This document shows positions 35,440 through 47,135 of a stretch of 64,000 nucleotides of DNA, piece after piece. The notes under the pieces were generated by a model. The model did not search any database and was not told the origin of the DNA. It saw only the letters and a list, made by a program, of their open reading frames with translations. The translations under genes and the position numbers were made by a program. Positions within the stretch are counted from its first letter, which is position 1, and each line of letters starts with the position of its first letter. This DNA comes from Portulaca oleracea (taxonomy: Eukaryota > Streptophyta > Magnoliopsida > Caryophyllales > Portulacaceae): the NCBI GenBank assembly GCA_029582165.1, contig CM055868.1:12630001-12694000 (forward strand), read 5' to 3'.

Positions 35440-36010
35440 CAGCAAATGCAAGTTATGAGTTGCTCTTGTTAGCAGGTTGGACAACAACATAAAAGGAGTA
35501 GGAGGAGAAGATAAAAGTTTCTCTACAAGGAAAGAATAGTTGCATAAGTAAAACACGTCTTTATAAATGCTCAATATTTTTTTTTTGTTTCTTGATAGGT
35601 GAGGAACATAAGTTTTTACCTAGTAAACAAGCATATTTTGAAAAATATTTATTTTACATTTTTTAAAATAAACTAAAATTAAAAAAATAATTTTATAATA
35701 TTGTAATAAATAAAAAAAAATGAGTGTGAAGCGAATAAAAATTGACACATATATGAATAAACATTATTTTCATTGTGGTGGTTGTCATGGTATACAACCA
35801 CTATAAATTTTTCCATATCATAACATGTAATTAGTTTTATATTTGTTGTGGCCGTTCTACTGCAACGGAACCAGGTATGTGAATTGGCAATTCTGATCTA
35901 TTCCAAAAAGCTTCTTGTTAACCGTCAACAAAATAAATAATTAGTTGAACCGACAACAAAATAATTAAGTATGGAAATATTTTTTAATTTCTTGGGCACT
36001 AATCTAAGAT
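35440..36010. other. AT-rich gap between the malic-enzyme remnant and the NAC gene
   Basis: Non-coding, with poly(T) and poly(A) tracts near 35580 and 35710. The upstream exons of the malic enzyme would belong here but were not found. Confidence 0.5.
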
Positions 36011-36014
36011 TAAT

Positions 36015-36022
36015 TATAAATA
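36015..36022 (+). promoter_or_regulatory. Candidate TATA box of the NAC gene
   Basis: TATAAATA stands 131 bp ahead of the start codon. A start site about 30 bp on would give a leader of about 100 nt. It shows that the promoter-proximal side of the gene survived the Copia insertion. Confidence 0.55.
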
Positions 36023-36703
36023 GCTGAAGGCCTAATCTCGTTAGTTAGTCATCACTCATCAGTTTGATCAACCCCTCTAATTATCTCGTAGGAAATTTTA
36101 GATTGTAGCGCGCCAAACATCATTAATTTACACATTAACTTAACGTCCATCAATGGGTTATTCATCATCTTCATTGCCACCAAAACCAGAACATTCGCGA
36201 GGGTACCACTTCATACCCGAAGACCACGAACTGTTGGTTTACCTGGAATCCAAAATAAATGGTACTCTTCACCCTCAATTCTACCCTAGAATAATGGAGG
36301 TGGACATCTATGGCTGCCATCCTTCCGAAATATTCACTTTAGCAGCTGGATCACAAGGGGATCAGGAAGATGATGACGACCACGTACACCGCTACTTCTT
36401 AACCCGGTTGAAGAAGACCACTGCAAAAGGAAAAAGAGTTATTCGGCAAGTCGGGAGCTTTGGGACTTGGAAAGGCCAAAACACCAAGAATGTCAATCAC
36501 CCTCTGACTGGCACTCTTTTAGGGTACAACAAGTACTACAAATATGAGACGGATAAACGAGGCCAGAATCATCATGCTAGAGATCAAGTTGGTGTGGAGT
36601 GGTTGATGCATGAGTATTCTTTGTTGGATAACCATGAAATAGTCATCTGTCGAATTACCAAGAAGTTCAACAAGGCCGCTCTGCAGTCAAGGAATGGTAA
36701 CAT

Positions 36704-37369
36704 TGTTGGAAAATTAGCAATAATCACAGCAGGAAAGATCTTACTTGAAAAATACGAGCGAGAGAAAGGACACCGTGGCGTGGTAAACCCACTGTCCTGA
36801 AAGTGATTTCGCCTGAGCACCGATGCAAACTCTCCCCAGGATTACACGGTCTGGTTAATTTTGTGCATTCTCCATTAACCAGTTGGAGTAAACGAGTAAT
36901 TGCCCAAACAGTTTGAAGAGAAGAAAGATAGAATGAAAACACAGAGAGATTTTTTTCTGTATGTAAACAAGAGAAGAAGAGCAGCACTTAAATAGAGGGG
37001 AGATGAAAACAAGAAGGCAGCTTTGAAACTAGCAATCTGGAAGACTGCTCAATCAAGCATTGAGACCCCAACAATCAGTCTCAAGCTCCAATGCCCTCGT
37101 AAACACGCGCAGTAAATAAGTCTGTCAAAAACGAGACTGAAAAAAATAAGAGTTGTTTAAAATGTGACCAAACCAACCCGAGCCCGGCCCGACCGACGGC
37201 GGCGGCGGCGCGCGTGTGGACCACCAAGTCCACCCTTGTCTCAAATAGTTCAAATAGCTTTGGAGAGCTCTACTATTTAAAGTAGAGCAACTCTCACTTT
37301 TCTACCAATGTGGGACAACAACTTGTTCCCAACAAAACAAACTTTAAACTTTGAGACTTAAATCCTACA
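36704..37369 (-). repeat. 3' LTR of Copia B
   Basis: 666 bp, TGTAGGATTT...TTTTCCAACA on its own strand. Has a GGC/GCC-rich patch near 37180-37215. It lacks a 13-bp block present in its partner. Confidence 0.95.
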
Positions 37370-37911
37370 ATCCCCCACAAGGATCAAAGTTTTCCAAATA
37401 GAGAAGAAAAAGAAATTTGGGCAATAAAAGAGATCACTGCATAAGAGTTAATATCTTGCGATTTGAATTAACACTTAGTAGCATCAAGCTAAGATAAACA
37501 TCCTATCTAGTGAGCAAAGTCTGGAACTTGATAGGGAGTTGTAAATCTGTCACTTGAGTACACAATAATCTCACACTCGTTTTGTACTCCGCGATTGACG
37601 CCTTATACTAGCCATACGTCCAGCCTGGTTCTCATGGATGCTTTAGGAGATGGACCCACCAATCTCCAAAGGAAGCGGCTACACTTCCACATCTCACGTA
37701 GGTGAGTTCATCAAGTGTGTACTACCTCACACCTCCAATTTAATGGATATGAACTCATTAAGAGCTAAAGCTCAACCTCAATCAAAAGGTAGTAAGCACC
37801 GCGTACACACCATAGGGAGGGAAACTGAATGGTGCTCCCGAATTATTAGTGACTTCGTTAGTACCCCTGGAACTTGCCTTTTACAGCTAAGTGGGGATCA
37901 ATCACCATAAT

Positions 37912-38620
37912 TCATGTAATGGGTCTCAATCCCATCCCCTTCGATGTGTCCATGATCATTTTTCTACAAAGGCCTTTTGTTAACGGATCCGCAAGATTTT
38001 TCTCGGACTTCACATAGTCCAGTGATATCACTCCAGTTTCCAGAAGCTCCTTGACAACCTTATGTCTTATGCGAATATGCCTTCTCTTCCCATTGAAGGC
38101 TTTATTCCGAGCCACTACTATGGTTGCTTGGTTGTCACAATGCAAAGCAATAGATGGAGCTGGCTTCCCCCACAGTGGAATGCCTGCCAATAGATTTCTG
38201 AGCCAATCGGCCTCACGGCCTGCCAATTTAAGAGCAATAAACTCAGATTCCATAGTAGACATGGCAGTACAGGATTGCTTAGAGGATTTCCAGGATATAG
38301 CACAACCAGCTAATGTAAACACATATCCACTAGTTGTGTTAATTTCATCATTATCAGATACCCAGTTCGCATCAGTATATCCCTCTAGTACAGCAGGTGT
38401 TTTACTGAATTGTAAACATAAATCCAAAAGCAGTGATAGTGCTGTCAAACTTCTCATACCATTGTTTGGGAGCCTGTTTTAACCCATACAGAGATTTAAC
38501 AAGCCTGTATACCTTGTTTTCTTGTCCAGGCACAATCAACCCTTCAGGTTGCTCCATGTATATCTCTTCATCTAAGTCCCCATTCAGAAAGCGCTACATC
38601 CATTTGATGTACATATAAGT
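37912..38620 (-). pseudogene. Copia B RT remnant fused to RNase H by a deletion
   Basis: The minus strand reads RT sequence 'GDLDEEIYMEQPEGLIVPGQ' and '[17 protein letters not shown]', then jumps near 38405 straight to '[16 protein letters not shown]' of the RNase H side. The YVDD catalytic box and the RT thumb are missing, several hundred bases by comparison with Copia A. RNase H follows ('[19 protein letters not shown]', 'HIRIRHKVV') to the stop at 37912. A small frameshift near 38597 precedes this part. Confidence 0.9.
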
Positions 38621-39494
38621 CATGAATAGAAGCAATAGCAAGCAAGGCTCTAATAGTGGCAATTTTAGTAACAGGAGAGTAAGTATCGAAATAGTCAATC
38701 TCCTTTCTTTGATTGTACCCTTTTACCACAAGTCGAGCTTTGTATTTATCAATTGATCCATCGGCTTTCAAATTCCTTTTAAACACCCATTTACACCCTA
38801 GTGGTTTACAACCTCTAGGAAGGTCAGTCAGAATCCATGTTCTATTACTCAGAATGGACTCAAGTTCACTGCTGATGGCTTCTTTCCAGAAGACAGAATC
38901 AATGGATTTCATTGCTTCGTCATACGTTTTGGGGTCTTCCTCAATGATATACACAGAAATGATTTCATCACATAAGAAGTCATGCTCGGTCAAGAAAGAG
39001 GTAATAAAGTTAGGTCCAAAGGAAAGTTCCTTTCTGGGTCTTTTACTCCTTCTAGGTTCAGCCTCATGCTCAATAGGTTGAGATGCAGTACAGGTAGGAG
39101 AAACAGATTGAACATGTTGTGCACATTTCAATGGAAAAATGTGCTCAATGAATTCAGCATCTCTTGCTTCTATAATATTGCCATGCATGTAAGAGCCATT
39201 GGCACCTTTAGTAATAAATCTATAAGCAGCACTTTGATAGGCATATCCAATGAATACAGCATCAACAGTTTTTGGCCCTATCTTGTTTCTTTTGAAATCA
39301 GGTAACCCAACTTTAGCAAGACACCCCCACACTTTCAAGAATCTCAGGTTGGGTGGGTAACCCTTCCAGAGTTCATAAGGAGTCTTATCTAACTTCTTAT
39401 GAGGTACACGGTTAAGCACATGACAAGCAGAAAGAATAGCTTCCCCCCACATATTATCAGGCATACTAGAACTAATCAACATGGCATTCATCAT
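38568..39494 (-). pseudogene. Copia B integrase C-terminal part and RT start
   Basis: 308 open codons hold the integrase tail ('MMNAMLISSSMPDNMWGEAI', 'TPYELWKGYPPNLRFLKVWG') and the beginning of RT ('YKARLVVKGYNQRKEIDYFD'). The frame is lost at 'HQMDVALSEW', where about five bases are missing relative to the usual 'HQMDVKTAFLNG'. Confidence 0.9.
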
Positions 39495-39523
39495 ATTCTT
39501 TAAGGACCTGTTCTTTCTTTCAG

Positions 39524-40402
39524 CTATGCCGTTTCTTTGGGGTTCATAATATGAGCAGTTCGTTCATGGACTATCCCATTTTCCTCACAGAACTTTTTAA
39601 GTGAGGTGGAGTCATACTCTCCTCCTCTATCACTCCTTAATCTCTTAATCTTTCTATTGAGCTGATTTTCAACTTCAGCTTTATACTTTAAGAACATCTC
39701 TTCTACCTCATCCTTAGAGTTTAGGAGGTAAACCATAGTGAATCTAGAGTAGTCATCCACAAAAGTAATGTAGTATCTTTTGCCGCCTCTAGACATATGA
39801 TTCTTGAAGTCCCCTAAGTCACTATGAACTAGCTCAAGAAGCTCAGATTGTCTGTCTATTGATTTATGAGGTTTGCTATGAAACTTAGCCTCAACACACA
39901 CTTCACATTTAGAGAACTTATTATTAATCAGATTAGGAATTAAGGCCAGGTGCTTTAGCCTTTTAATGGAGGCAACATTCACGTGTCCTAATCTAGCATG
40001 CCATAAATCAAGAGACTCAACAATATAAGCAGAAGAAGTTCCAGCATTTTCATTCACTTTCACACATACAGCATCTAGAATCACAAGTCCAGTATGGTTA
40101 CCAAAGCCCTTCCCCACAAACTCCCCATTCTTGGTAAGGATAATGCGATTTCCTTCAAGGGTCAGTTTGAGACCAGCCCTAAGAAGCAAATTTCCAGAAA
40201 TGAGGTTTCTACGCATTTCAGGTACACATAGCACATCAGTGAGAGATAAAACTTTGCCAGAAGTTAGTTTTAAAGAGATCTTCCCTTTCCCTTGAATGGA
40301 GGCGATGTGGCATTTCCGTATAGCGGTTTCGCCATCCACTTTCTCAAATGTTTGGAAGAGGCTTCTGCATGCATATGTGTTTGGTGGCTCGATGTCGACC
40401 AC
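39524..40402 (-). pseudogene. Copia B protease-integrase part
   Basis: Contains the gag-pre-integrase zinc finger 'LWHARLGHVNVASIKRL', then 'VHSDLGDF', 'FVDDYSRFTMVY' and 'LRSDRGGEYDS' of the integrase core. The protease site, expected as Asp-Ser/Thr-Gly, reads 'VVDIEPPNTYACR', so the active-site triad is lost. The frame ends in a frameshift at 'HERTAHIMNPKETA', just before the conserved PQ-NG motif. Confidence 0.88.
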
Positions 40403-41291
40403 CCACTCGGCGTTGTTATCGATGAGTTCACTTCCGAGACCATGGCAATGATAGTCTCAAGTGTCTCAGCGAGGTTGGCTTGATTCTTTTTGTTTTTGCC
40501 TCTACAGTCCTTGGCCTTGTGTCCCGGTTTGCCGCACTCGTGACATTTCCCTTGAAATTTATACTTTTTGCCCGGAGACTTGAAGTTGCTTGCTTGAGGA
40601 CTCTTCCCTTTATTTTTGAACCTGTCATTATAAGATTTTGATTCAACTAGATTAGCACCAGAAGAGTTAGAATAAATTTGTAGCCCCTTGTCCTTGATAC
40701 GGTTTTCTTCCTCAATTTTCAAGTGCCCAACCAAGTCTTCTAGGGTCAGATCAGTTTCCTTGTGCATTAACTGGTTTCGGTACTCTTTCCAGGAGGAAGG
40801 CAACTTTTCAATCAGAACAATAGCAAGGGTAACATCACAGATTTTCAGTCCTTCAGAAGCAATTGCAGAACACAGATTTTCATACTCATGAATTTGATCT
40901 ATAATAGGCTTATCATCACCAACTTGAAAATTTAACCATCTACTCACAGCATATCTCTTAGACCCCGCATCATCATTCCCATATTTCTTTTTGAGCGCAG
41001 ACCAAATCTCATAAGCAGAATCAAACTTCATGTAAATATCAAGCAAAGCATTATTCATGTAATAAAGCAACATTCCTTTACAAGTTCGATCATCTCTAGC
41101 ATACTTGTCATCATAATCGGACACAACTTGAGCATCAGTAGCAGGAGGTAATTTTTTTTCTCGTCTAGGGTATGAGCAACATCAATTTGTTCAAGATAAA
41201 ACTTAATCCTAACAGACCAACGCTTGTAATTCTTTCCATCCAAGGGTTCCAATTTAGACATGTCAGGAACAGTAAACTTGTTGGTTGCCAT
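40270..41291 (-). pseudogene. Copia B gag, frameshifted in an A8 run
   Basis: The likely start is the ATG at 41291 ('MATNKFTVPDMSKLEPLDGK'). The frame shifts within a run of eight A (about 41152-41159), after which 'ATDAQVVSDYDDKYA' resumes in the next frame. The zinc knuckle 'CHECGKPGHKAKDC' lies near 40535. The run could be a real mutation, a sequencing slip, or a slippage site. Confidence 0.88.
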
Positions 41292-41317
41292 GACTAAAGC
41301 CATAATCACTTTCAGAT

Positions 41318-42009
41318 TGTTGGAAAATTAGCAATAATCACAGCAGGAAAGATCTTACTTGAAAAATACGAGCGAGAGAAAGGACACCGTGGCGTGGTGA
41401 ACCCACTGTCCTGAAAGTGATTTCGCCTGAGCACCGATGCAAACTCTCCAATGGCGGCCACTCCCCAGGATTACACGGTCTGGCTAATTTTGTGCATTCT
41501 CCATTAACCAGTTGGAGTAAACGAGTAATTGCCCAAACAGTTTGAAGAGAAGAAAGATAGAATGAAAACACAGAGAGATTTTTTTCTGTATGTAAACAAG
41601 AGAAGAAGAGCAGCACTTAAATAGAGGGGAGATGAAAACAAGAAGGCAGCTTTGAAACTAGCAATCTGGAAGACTGCTCAATCAAGCATTGAGACCCTAA
41701 CAATCAGTCTCAAGCTCCAATGCCCTCGTAAACACGCGCAGTAAATAAGTCTGTCAAAAACGAGACTGAAAAAATAAGAGTTGTTTAAAATGTGACCAAA
41801 CCAACCCGAGCCCGGCCCGGCCCGACCGGACGGACGGCGGCGGCGGCGCGCGCGTGTGGACCACCAAGTCCACCCTTGTCTCAAATAGTTCAAATAGCTT
41901 TGGAGAGCTCTACTATTTAAAGTAGAGCAACTCTCACTTTTCTACCAATGTGGGACAACAACTTGTTCCCAACAAAACAAACTTTAAACTTTGAGACTTA
42001 AATCCTACA
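41318..42009 (-). repeat. 5' LTR of Copia B
   Basis: 692 bp. Relative to the other LTR it has AATGGCGGCCACT-like extra bases near 41450 and longer GGC/CGGA runs near 41815-41850. Confidence 0.95.
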
Positions 42010-42506
42010 AACATTGGTGCCAGGAAACGAACGCTTGAAACCAACCCAACTCAGCAAGAACAAGAACCAAAACCAAAACGAGGCTGTGTAAATTACTGCT
42101 CAAATAGTAATACCAATGGGGCTGTGAAGAAAGCAGGCCATCTAGAGACGCAACAACAAGGAACTAGCCAAGAAATTTGCAATGTTATGCAACCGATAAC
42201 ATCAATCTTACAAGATGAACAAGTTGAGCCTATATGTGCCTTTGCAATGGAAGACGACACATGTATGAACAATGCGATCTCACTCATAGATTATCATGGG
42301 TTCCATCAACAATCAATGTGGCAACAGCAAAGTAGCATCGACAACAACGTCATACAATCAAGAAACACAATGGATGTTCAAGAATCCAAAGCTGCTGGTA
42401 CTTTGGTAAACAATAATGAGTATGAGTATCCTTTCGATTTTTCGGCCGGATTTCATCTACAACCATCTACTTACTGACGTTCCTCCGTCGTAAACCATGA
42501 ATTCAT

Positions 42507-43106
42507 TGTTGTAATTGAAGTTTCAATATGGTAATGGCAACAAGGCTTTTTGTCCCACATTGGTAGAGAAATCAAGTTGAAAGTGGTTTATATATCCCAC
42601 CACACTTAGTAGTATTAAATAAGTGTGAAGGGGTGTTTTATGGAGGAAGGTATGGCTTGGGACTCCACACACGCGCGCGCCGCCGCCGCTGCCCGGCCAG
42701 CCGGCCGGTCCGGTCATGGATGCGGGTTGTGGTTCTTTTTTATAGCCAGCCCGGGTGGGAACTAGTCGTTGCCCAACGGCCATTTTGCCCGTTGGAAGAA
42801 ACGGCAATATAGCCTATATATTGAGCTCCTCCATGGCTGAAAAACATACACCAACAATCATCTTCTTCTCTTCATCTTCTACATCCTCTTCCATTAATAT
42901 TTTCTGGGCAATCAGTTTTTACATACTCCAAGTTCTTAGCCTTGAGTGCACAAGTCTAAGAATTAGCTGAGTTAACCTTGGGGAGTGATCGGCAATATCG
43001 ATTGTCACCTAGGTCGTGCCGTAATCGCTTTCAAGGCAGTGGTTTATCCACGACTCAATTTTTTGTGATTCCGAAACCAGCAGCCTTGATTCAATTATTT
43101 CCAACA
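42507..43106 (+). mobile_element. Solo LTR of a Copia-type element
   Basis: The 600-bp sequence runs TGTTG...CAACA and is flanked by the exact repeat TTCAT (42502-42506 and 43107-43111). It carries no internal region, so it is what remains after recombination between two LTRs. Sequence blocks TGTCCCACATTGGTAG and CACACGCGCG-CCGCCGCC also occur, in the same order, in the Copia B LTR on its own strand, so it is a related family. It begins 30 bp after the NAC stop codon and so would lie in the NAC 3' UTR. Confidence 0.88.
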
Positions 43107-43111
43107 TTCAT

Positions 43112-43439
43112 ATATCATAGGGCATGTACGTAGTCATTCATTATAATTAAGTTTAGACTTGTATGTTTTTTATCTTTAAGTATTGTTCTATATGTATAAC
43201 ACAAAAAAAAAAAAAAAACCATATCAGATACTTTTATTGATGAGCTAGCAATGTTTATGATGTTTTCTTGATTCCTTTCACAGTATGCTAAAAAATAGGT
43301 GTGTTGACTTGGCTTGATTCCTTGTTTCTGTTTGTTGGCTTGATTCCTTTTTTTTTTCTGCTGAGATTTGGCAGTTGAGATTGTTGAATGTACCTGCTGT
43401 TTGGCCCACAAGAATCGATTTTGCCTTGACTAGCCTAGT
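43112..43439. other. Short non-coding stretch
   Basis: Contains a poly(A) tract near 43202. No gene or repeat ends were recognised. Confidence 0.4.
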
Positions 43440-45250
43440 AATACGATTGTGAGCCCGGGTACACAATGCATTGTGCGCCCGGTCACAATTTTTTTTTCTT
43501 TTCTTGCTTTTAATAAGATTTCTTTGTTGTTTATTTTGAATTTCTATTTCAATATATAAATCTTTTTTATTTGTTTATTTATTTATTTATTACTATTTTA
43601 TTTTTTTTATAATTTTCATGGCATTCTTTTTTATTTTCTTTGTAATATTTTTTTACATTGAGTATTTAATATTAATTATTTTTAATATTTGATATGCATT
43701 TTAATGTATGAGCATTGTTATAGAACTAGTATTAGTATGTTTTGATGCTATAAAGTTTTTACAAGCATTGTAATATATTTTTATAAACATTTCTTATGGG
43801 GGTTATGTACATTAAAGTTGAGTCCAAATCATAACTATTATGCTCATAAACTTCTATACCAATGCTCATAATGTACAACTACTATGTTCATAACTTATAA
43901 CTATTATGCTAATTACATAAAACCATAATGCTCATCAAGCTGAACTACAATGCTCATTACCTATTACTACAATGCTCATTACATAAAACCATAATGCTCA
44001 TCAAGCTGAACTACACTGCTCATTACCTATTACTACAATGTTCATTACCTATTACTACAATGCTCATTACATAAAACCATAATGCTCATCAAGTAGAACT
44101 ACAATGCTCATAACCTATAACGACAATGCTCATTACATGAAACCATAATGCTCATCAAGTTGAACTACAATGCTCATTACCTATAACTACAATGCTTATT
44201 ACATAAAACCATAATGCTCATCAAGCTGAACTACAATACTCATTACCTATTACTACAATGCTCATTCTCTATAACTACAATGCTCATTACTTAAAACCAT
44301 AATGCTCATTACCTATTACTACAATGCTCATTACCTATAACTACAATGTTTATTACTTAAAACTATAATGCTCATCAAGTAGAACTATAATGCTCATAAC
44401 CTATAATAACAATGTTTATTACATAAGACCATAATGCTCATTATCTATTACTACAATGCTCATTACCTATAACTACAATGTTCATTACTTAAAACCAGAA
44501 TGTTCATCAAGCATAACTATAATGCTCATAACCTATAACAACAATGCTCATTACATAAAACCATAATGCTCATTACCTATTACTACAATGCTCATTACCT
44601 ATAACTACAATGCTAATTACTTAAAACCATAATGCTCATCAAGCAAAACTATAATGCTCATAACCTAGAACAACAATGTACATTACAAAATATATTGAAG
44701 TATTATATTAAACGAAAAGCCTTATTATATTTATTTTAGAAAAATTAAAAATTGCACAAAAAAAAGAAATTAAAAATATAAAGGAAAACATGCTCATAAA
44801 TATATACTACAATGCTCATAATTTTTAACCATCATTTGAACTCAACTTCAATGTACATAAACCCCATAAAAAATGGTTATAAAAGTATATTACAATGCTT
44901 GTAAAAACTTTATAACATTAGAACATGCTAATAATAACAATAGAAAATTTAAAAAGTTCGGTTCCATAACAATGTCCATAAATTAAAATTCATATCAAAT
45001 ATTGAAAATAATTAATATTAAATACCAACTGTAAATAAATATATTACAAAGAAAATAAAAAAGAATACCATGAAAACTATAAAAAAAATTAAAATAATAA
45101 TAAATAAATAAATAAAGGATTAGTGTATTGAATTAGAAATTAAAAATAAACACAAAAAAATCTATTTAAAAACAAGAAAAACAAGAAAAAAAAAGAAAAA
45201 AAAGTGACCGGGTGCACAAAGCATTCTGTACCCGGGATCACAATCGTATT
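43440..45250. mobile_element. Foldback transposon with about 400-bp inverted repeats
   Basis: The outer 50 bp, AATACGATTGTGAGCCCGGG and onward, recur inverted at the right end (45250 leftwards: AATACGATTGTGATCCCGGG). Similarity continues inward through AT-rich sequence to about 43845 on the left and 44825 on the right, with anchors such as AAAGTTTTTACAAGCATTGT. The loop is an array of 22-bp repeats. No target duplication and no transposase were found. Long terminal inverted repeats suggest a Mutator-like or Foldback origin, but the superfamily is unresolved. Confidence 0.85.
43850..44695. repeat. 22-bp minisatellite in the foldback loop
   Basis: About 38 tandem units of 22 bp share the core AATGCTCAT. 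Three main types alternate: AATGCTCATTACATAAAACC plus AT, AATGCTCATCAAGCTGAACT plus AC, and AATGCTCATTACCTATTACT plus AC. They form loose 66-bp higher-order groups. There are no unique spacers between repeats, so this is not a CRISPR array. Confidence 0.92.
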
Positions 45251-46269
45251 TTTTCGGGTGTTGTGGTGGCCTTTTTCCCTGTAGGGCTCTTATATGTATC
45301 TGTTTTGTTCTTGTGGTGATTCTGTGACGCGAAATAGAAAGACATTTGCCATGGGTAGTTGTGGTAGTTGAATCAAGTCATTGTCCAACTGTTGAGCTTC
45401 CTGTTCATACTGGCCTGCACTTTCATCTGAGTTTGAAGGAGTATGGTGCAGCCTTGATCCATGTTGTTTAGTGTAGAACTGGATGCCATATGATCTCTCT
45501 TTGCAACTGTTCTTGGTTTTGTCTCTTTGCAACTTTGTGACACTGATTGCTACTATCCTACAGTTTGCATTGCATATGCTTCGGATCAACACTACCACTT
45601 CATCTATATCAAATCCTTTGGTGTTTTGGTGGTGTAGATTATGCTTCTCCCCAGCCATCTCATAATTTCTTCATCTGCTGTAATTTCCATCTGTTGATGG
45701 TTTCCTTCCGTTTCTTCTCTCCTTGTGCTCGTTTTTTTTTGTTGTCTTGATCTCCCTCTTCTCCTTAGCTTCTTGCTTTACTGACAATCACTTTATGGCC
45801 TGTAATTGTTTCTTGATTCAGAACGTGGATCCCTTTCAGACCTTTGTCAATAGTTGAATCAAACTTCCTGAAAAATAATTGCATTCAACATTTTATAATT
45901 CTTTGGTTGTTAACCTTGCTACTACTGCTAAGGAATTTCTCGGGAGGACTTTATTCTTACATAATATTGAAGGAAGAGGCTATCATGATAATGAGATCGT
46001 TTGGTAGAACCATGAAGGAAATTTTCCCCAAGATATTTTTCATGGGAATTTATTTTTATTGAAAAGTGTATTTTACAATGTTTGCCTGAAGTTGTACTTT
46101 TTTTAAAAAAATAAAAAAAATTTAAAATGTCTAAATTGCTCCTATTTAATATTTATAATTGGTTGAGTTTGTTATATTAGTAATTTTTCAGAAAATTTTA
46201 TACTTTAGATCCCATTCACCATCGAGAAATCTATTCCCTTACCCCCCCTCCCCCCCTCCCCCCCCCCCT
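45251..46269. other. Intergenic DNA, no recognised gene
   Basis: A minus-strand ORF (45658 to 45290, 122 codons) is open, but no domain could be named. A C-rich simple repeat occupies about 46242-46271. Confidence 0.4.
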
Positions 46270-47135
46270 CCAAAGATCAGGGGCAGATCCAGTGTGTAGG
46301 TAGTGGAGTCAAGCGACTTCACTATAATTTTGGAGGAAAAAGATTCTATTTTAGAAAAAAATATCCCTAACTAATATATATATATTAACTGCATTCATAT
46401 GCATATGCTAACAAGTATTTAAGTGGTCTGTGTGCTAATGAATGTGTTTCGAGACTCGAGCTCGAAGATTCAAGGGAGTTCAAATCATGCATGTGGGGAT
46501 TTTTGTTATTGTTTTGTGTTTTTATTTTGCTTTTCGAATTTGTTTTGCAAAATTTGGCTTTATTATTGAATTATTATTACGGTTTTGGTTCATGGAATCT
46601 CAACCGTTGTTCTGGATCTCAAAAAAAAAAAAAAAAACTCATGGTCGCCAACTGTAACGCCCCGGAAATTCCATTATAAAAAGTCAAAGTCAAACTAACG
46701 TTAACAGACAAAACTTAGCGGAAGACTTCAAATTTAGTTTGGGCGTCACTGTCGTACCCCCGAAAGAATACAAGGCGAGAAAGGAAAAGACAACTGTCTG
46801 CTAACGGTAACTACTAACAACTCCAAAACAAAACTTTAAGATTTCATAATGAAAGCAATATAACAAGATTCAAGAACTTCTAGACTCGTCGTCCTCACTT
46901 CTAATTCCCGTCCCCAGCATTTAGATCTTCACCTGTAAACAAAACATTTCAAAAATGAGAGGGAAATCTCAATAATGTCTACCCCTAACGTTTAAAACAG
47001 TTTAAGTTCATTTCAATTCATTTTGGGGAGAGGGATCAAATCAAACGTTTTACAAACCTTTAATCCCATACTGTTTCCTCAACCCATCCAATCCATATTT
47101 TAATTTGCGGGCGGGATACCAAATCCCTTAAAGTA

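Larger units (their letters stand above)
36704..42009 (-). mobile_element. Copia LTR retrotransposon B inside the NAC gene
   Basis: The 5,306-bp element is flanked by AACAT (36699-36703 and 42010-42014) and lies antisense to NAC. LTRs are 666 and 692 bp. They differ by about three substitutions plus indels (a 13-bp block, GC-rich repeat length), so the insertion is young. The polypurine tract TTGTGGGGGAT abuts the 3' LTR near 37370-37380. Gag, protease, integrase and RNase H regions are present, but the RT catalytic centre is deleted and several frameshifts occur. It must have moved using enzymes from another copy, unless all the damage is post-insertion. Confidence 0.95.
36153..42477 (+). 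pseudogene. NAC transcription factor gene interrupted by Copia B
   Basis: NAC proteins are plant-specific DNA-binding transcription regulators. Segment 36153-36703 encodes the N-terminal NAC domain: 'GYHFIPEDHELLVYL' (subdomain A), 'VDIYGCHPSEIF' (B), 'YFLTRLKKTTAKGKR' and 'GSFGTWKG' (C), 'GYNKYYKYE' and 'VEWLMHEYSL' (D), then 'VICRITKK' (E). It is a divergent member, since the usual LPPGFRFHPT box is altered. Segment 42015-42477 encodes the C-terminal region, polar and Gln-rich with little conservation ('HQQSMWQQQSS'), ending at TGA 42475. Counting one copy of the AACAT target duplication, the two parts share one frame with no stop, total 337 codons and no intron. Only the insertion breaks it. 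As it stands, the frame runs on from codon 183 into the LTR and stops at 36800. Confidence 0.88.

Noticed and set aside
43850..44695. Regular short repeats that could suggest a CRISPR array
   Set aside because: Units are contiguous 22-bp tandem repeats without unique spacers, in a plant transposon.
45290..45658. 122-codon minus-strand ORF
   Set aside because: No recognisable domain, no splice context or neighbouring exons; could be a gene fragment but unsupported.
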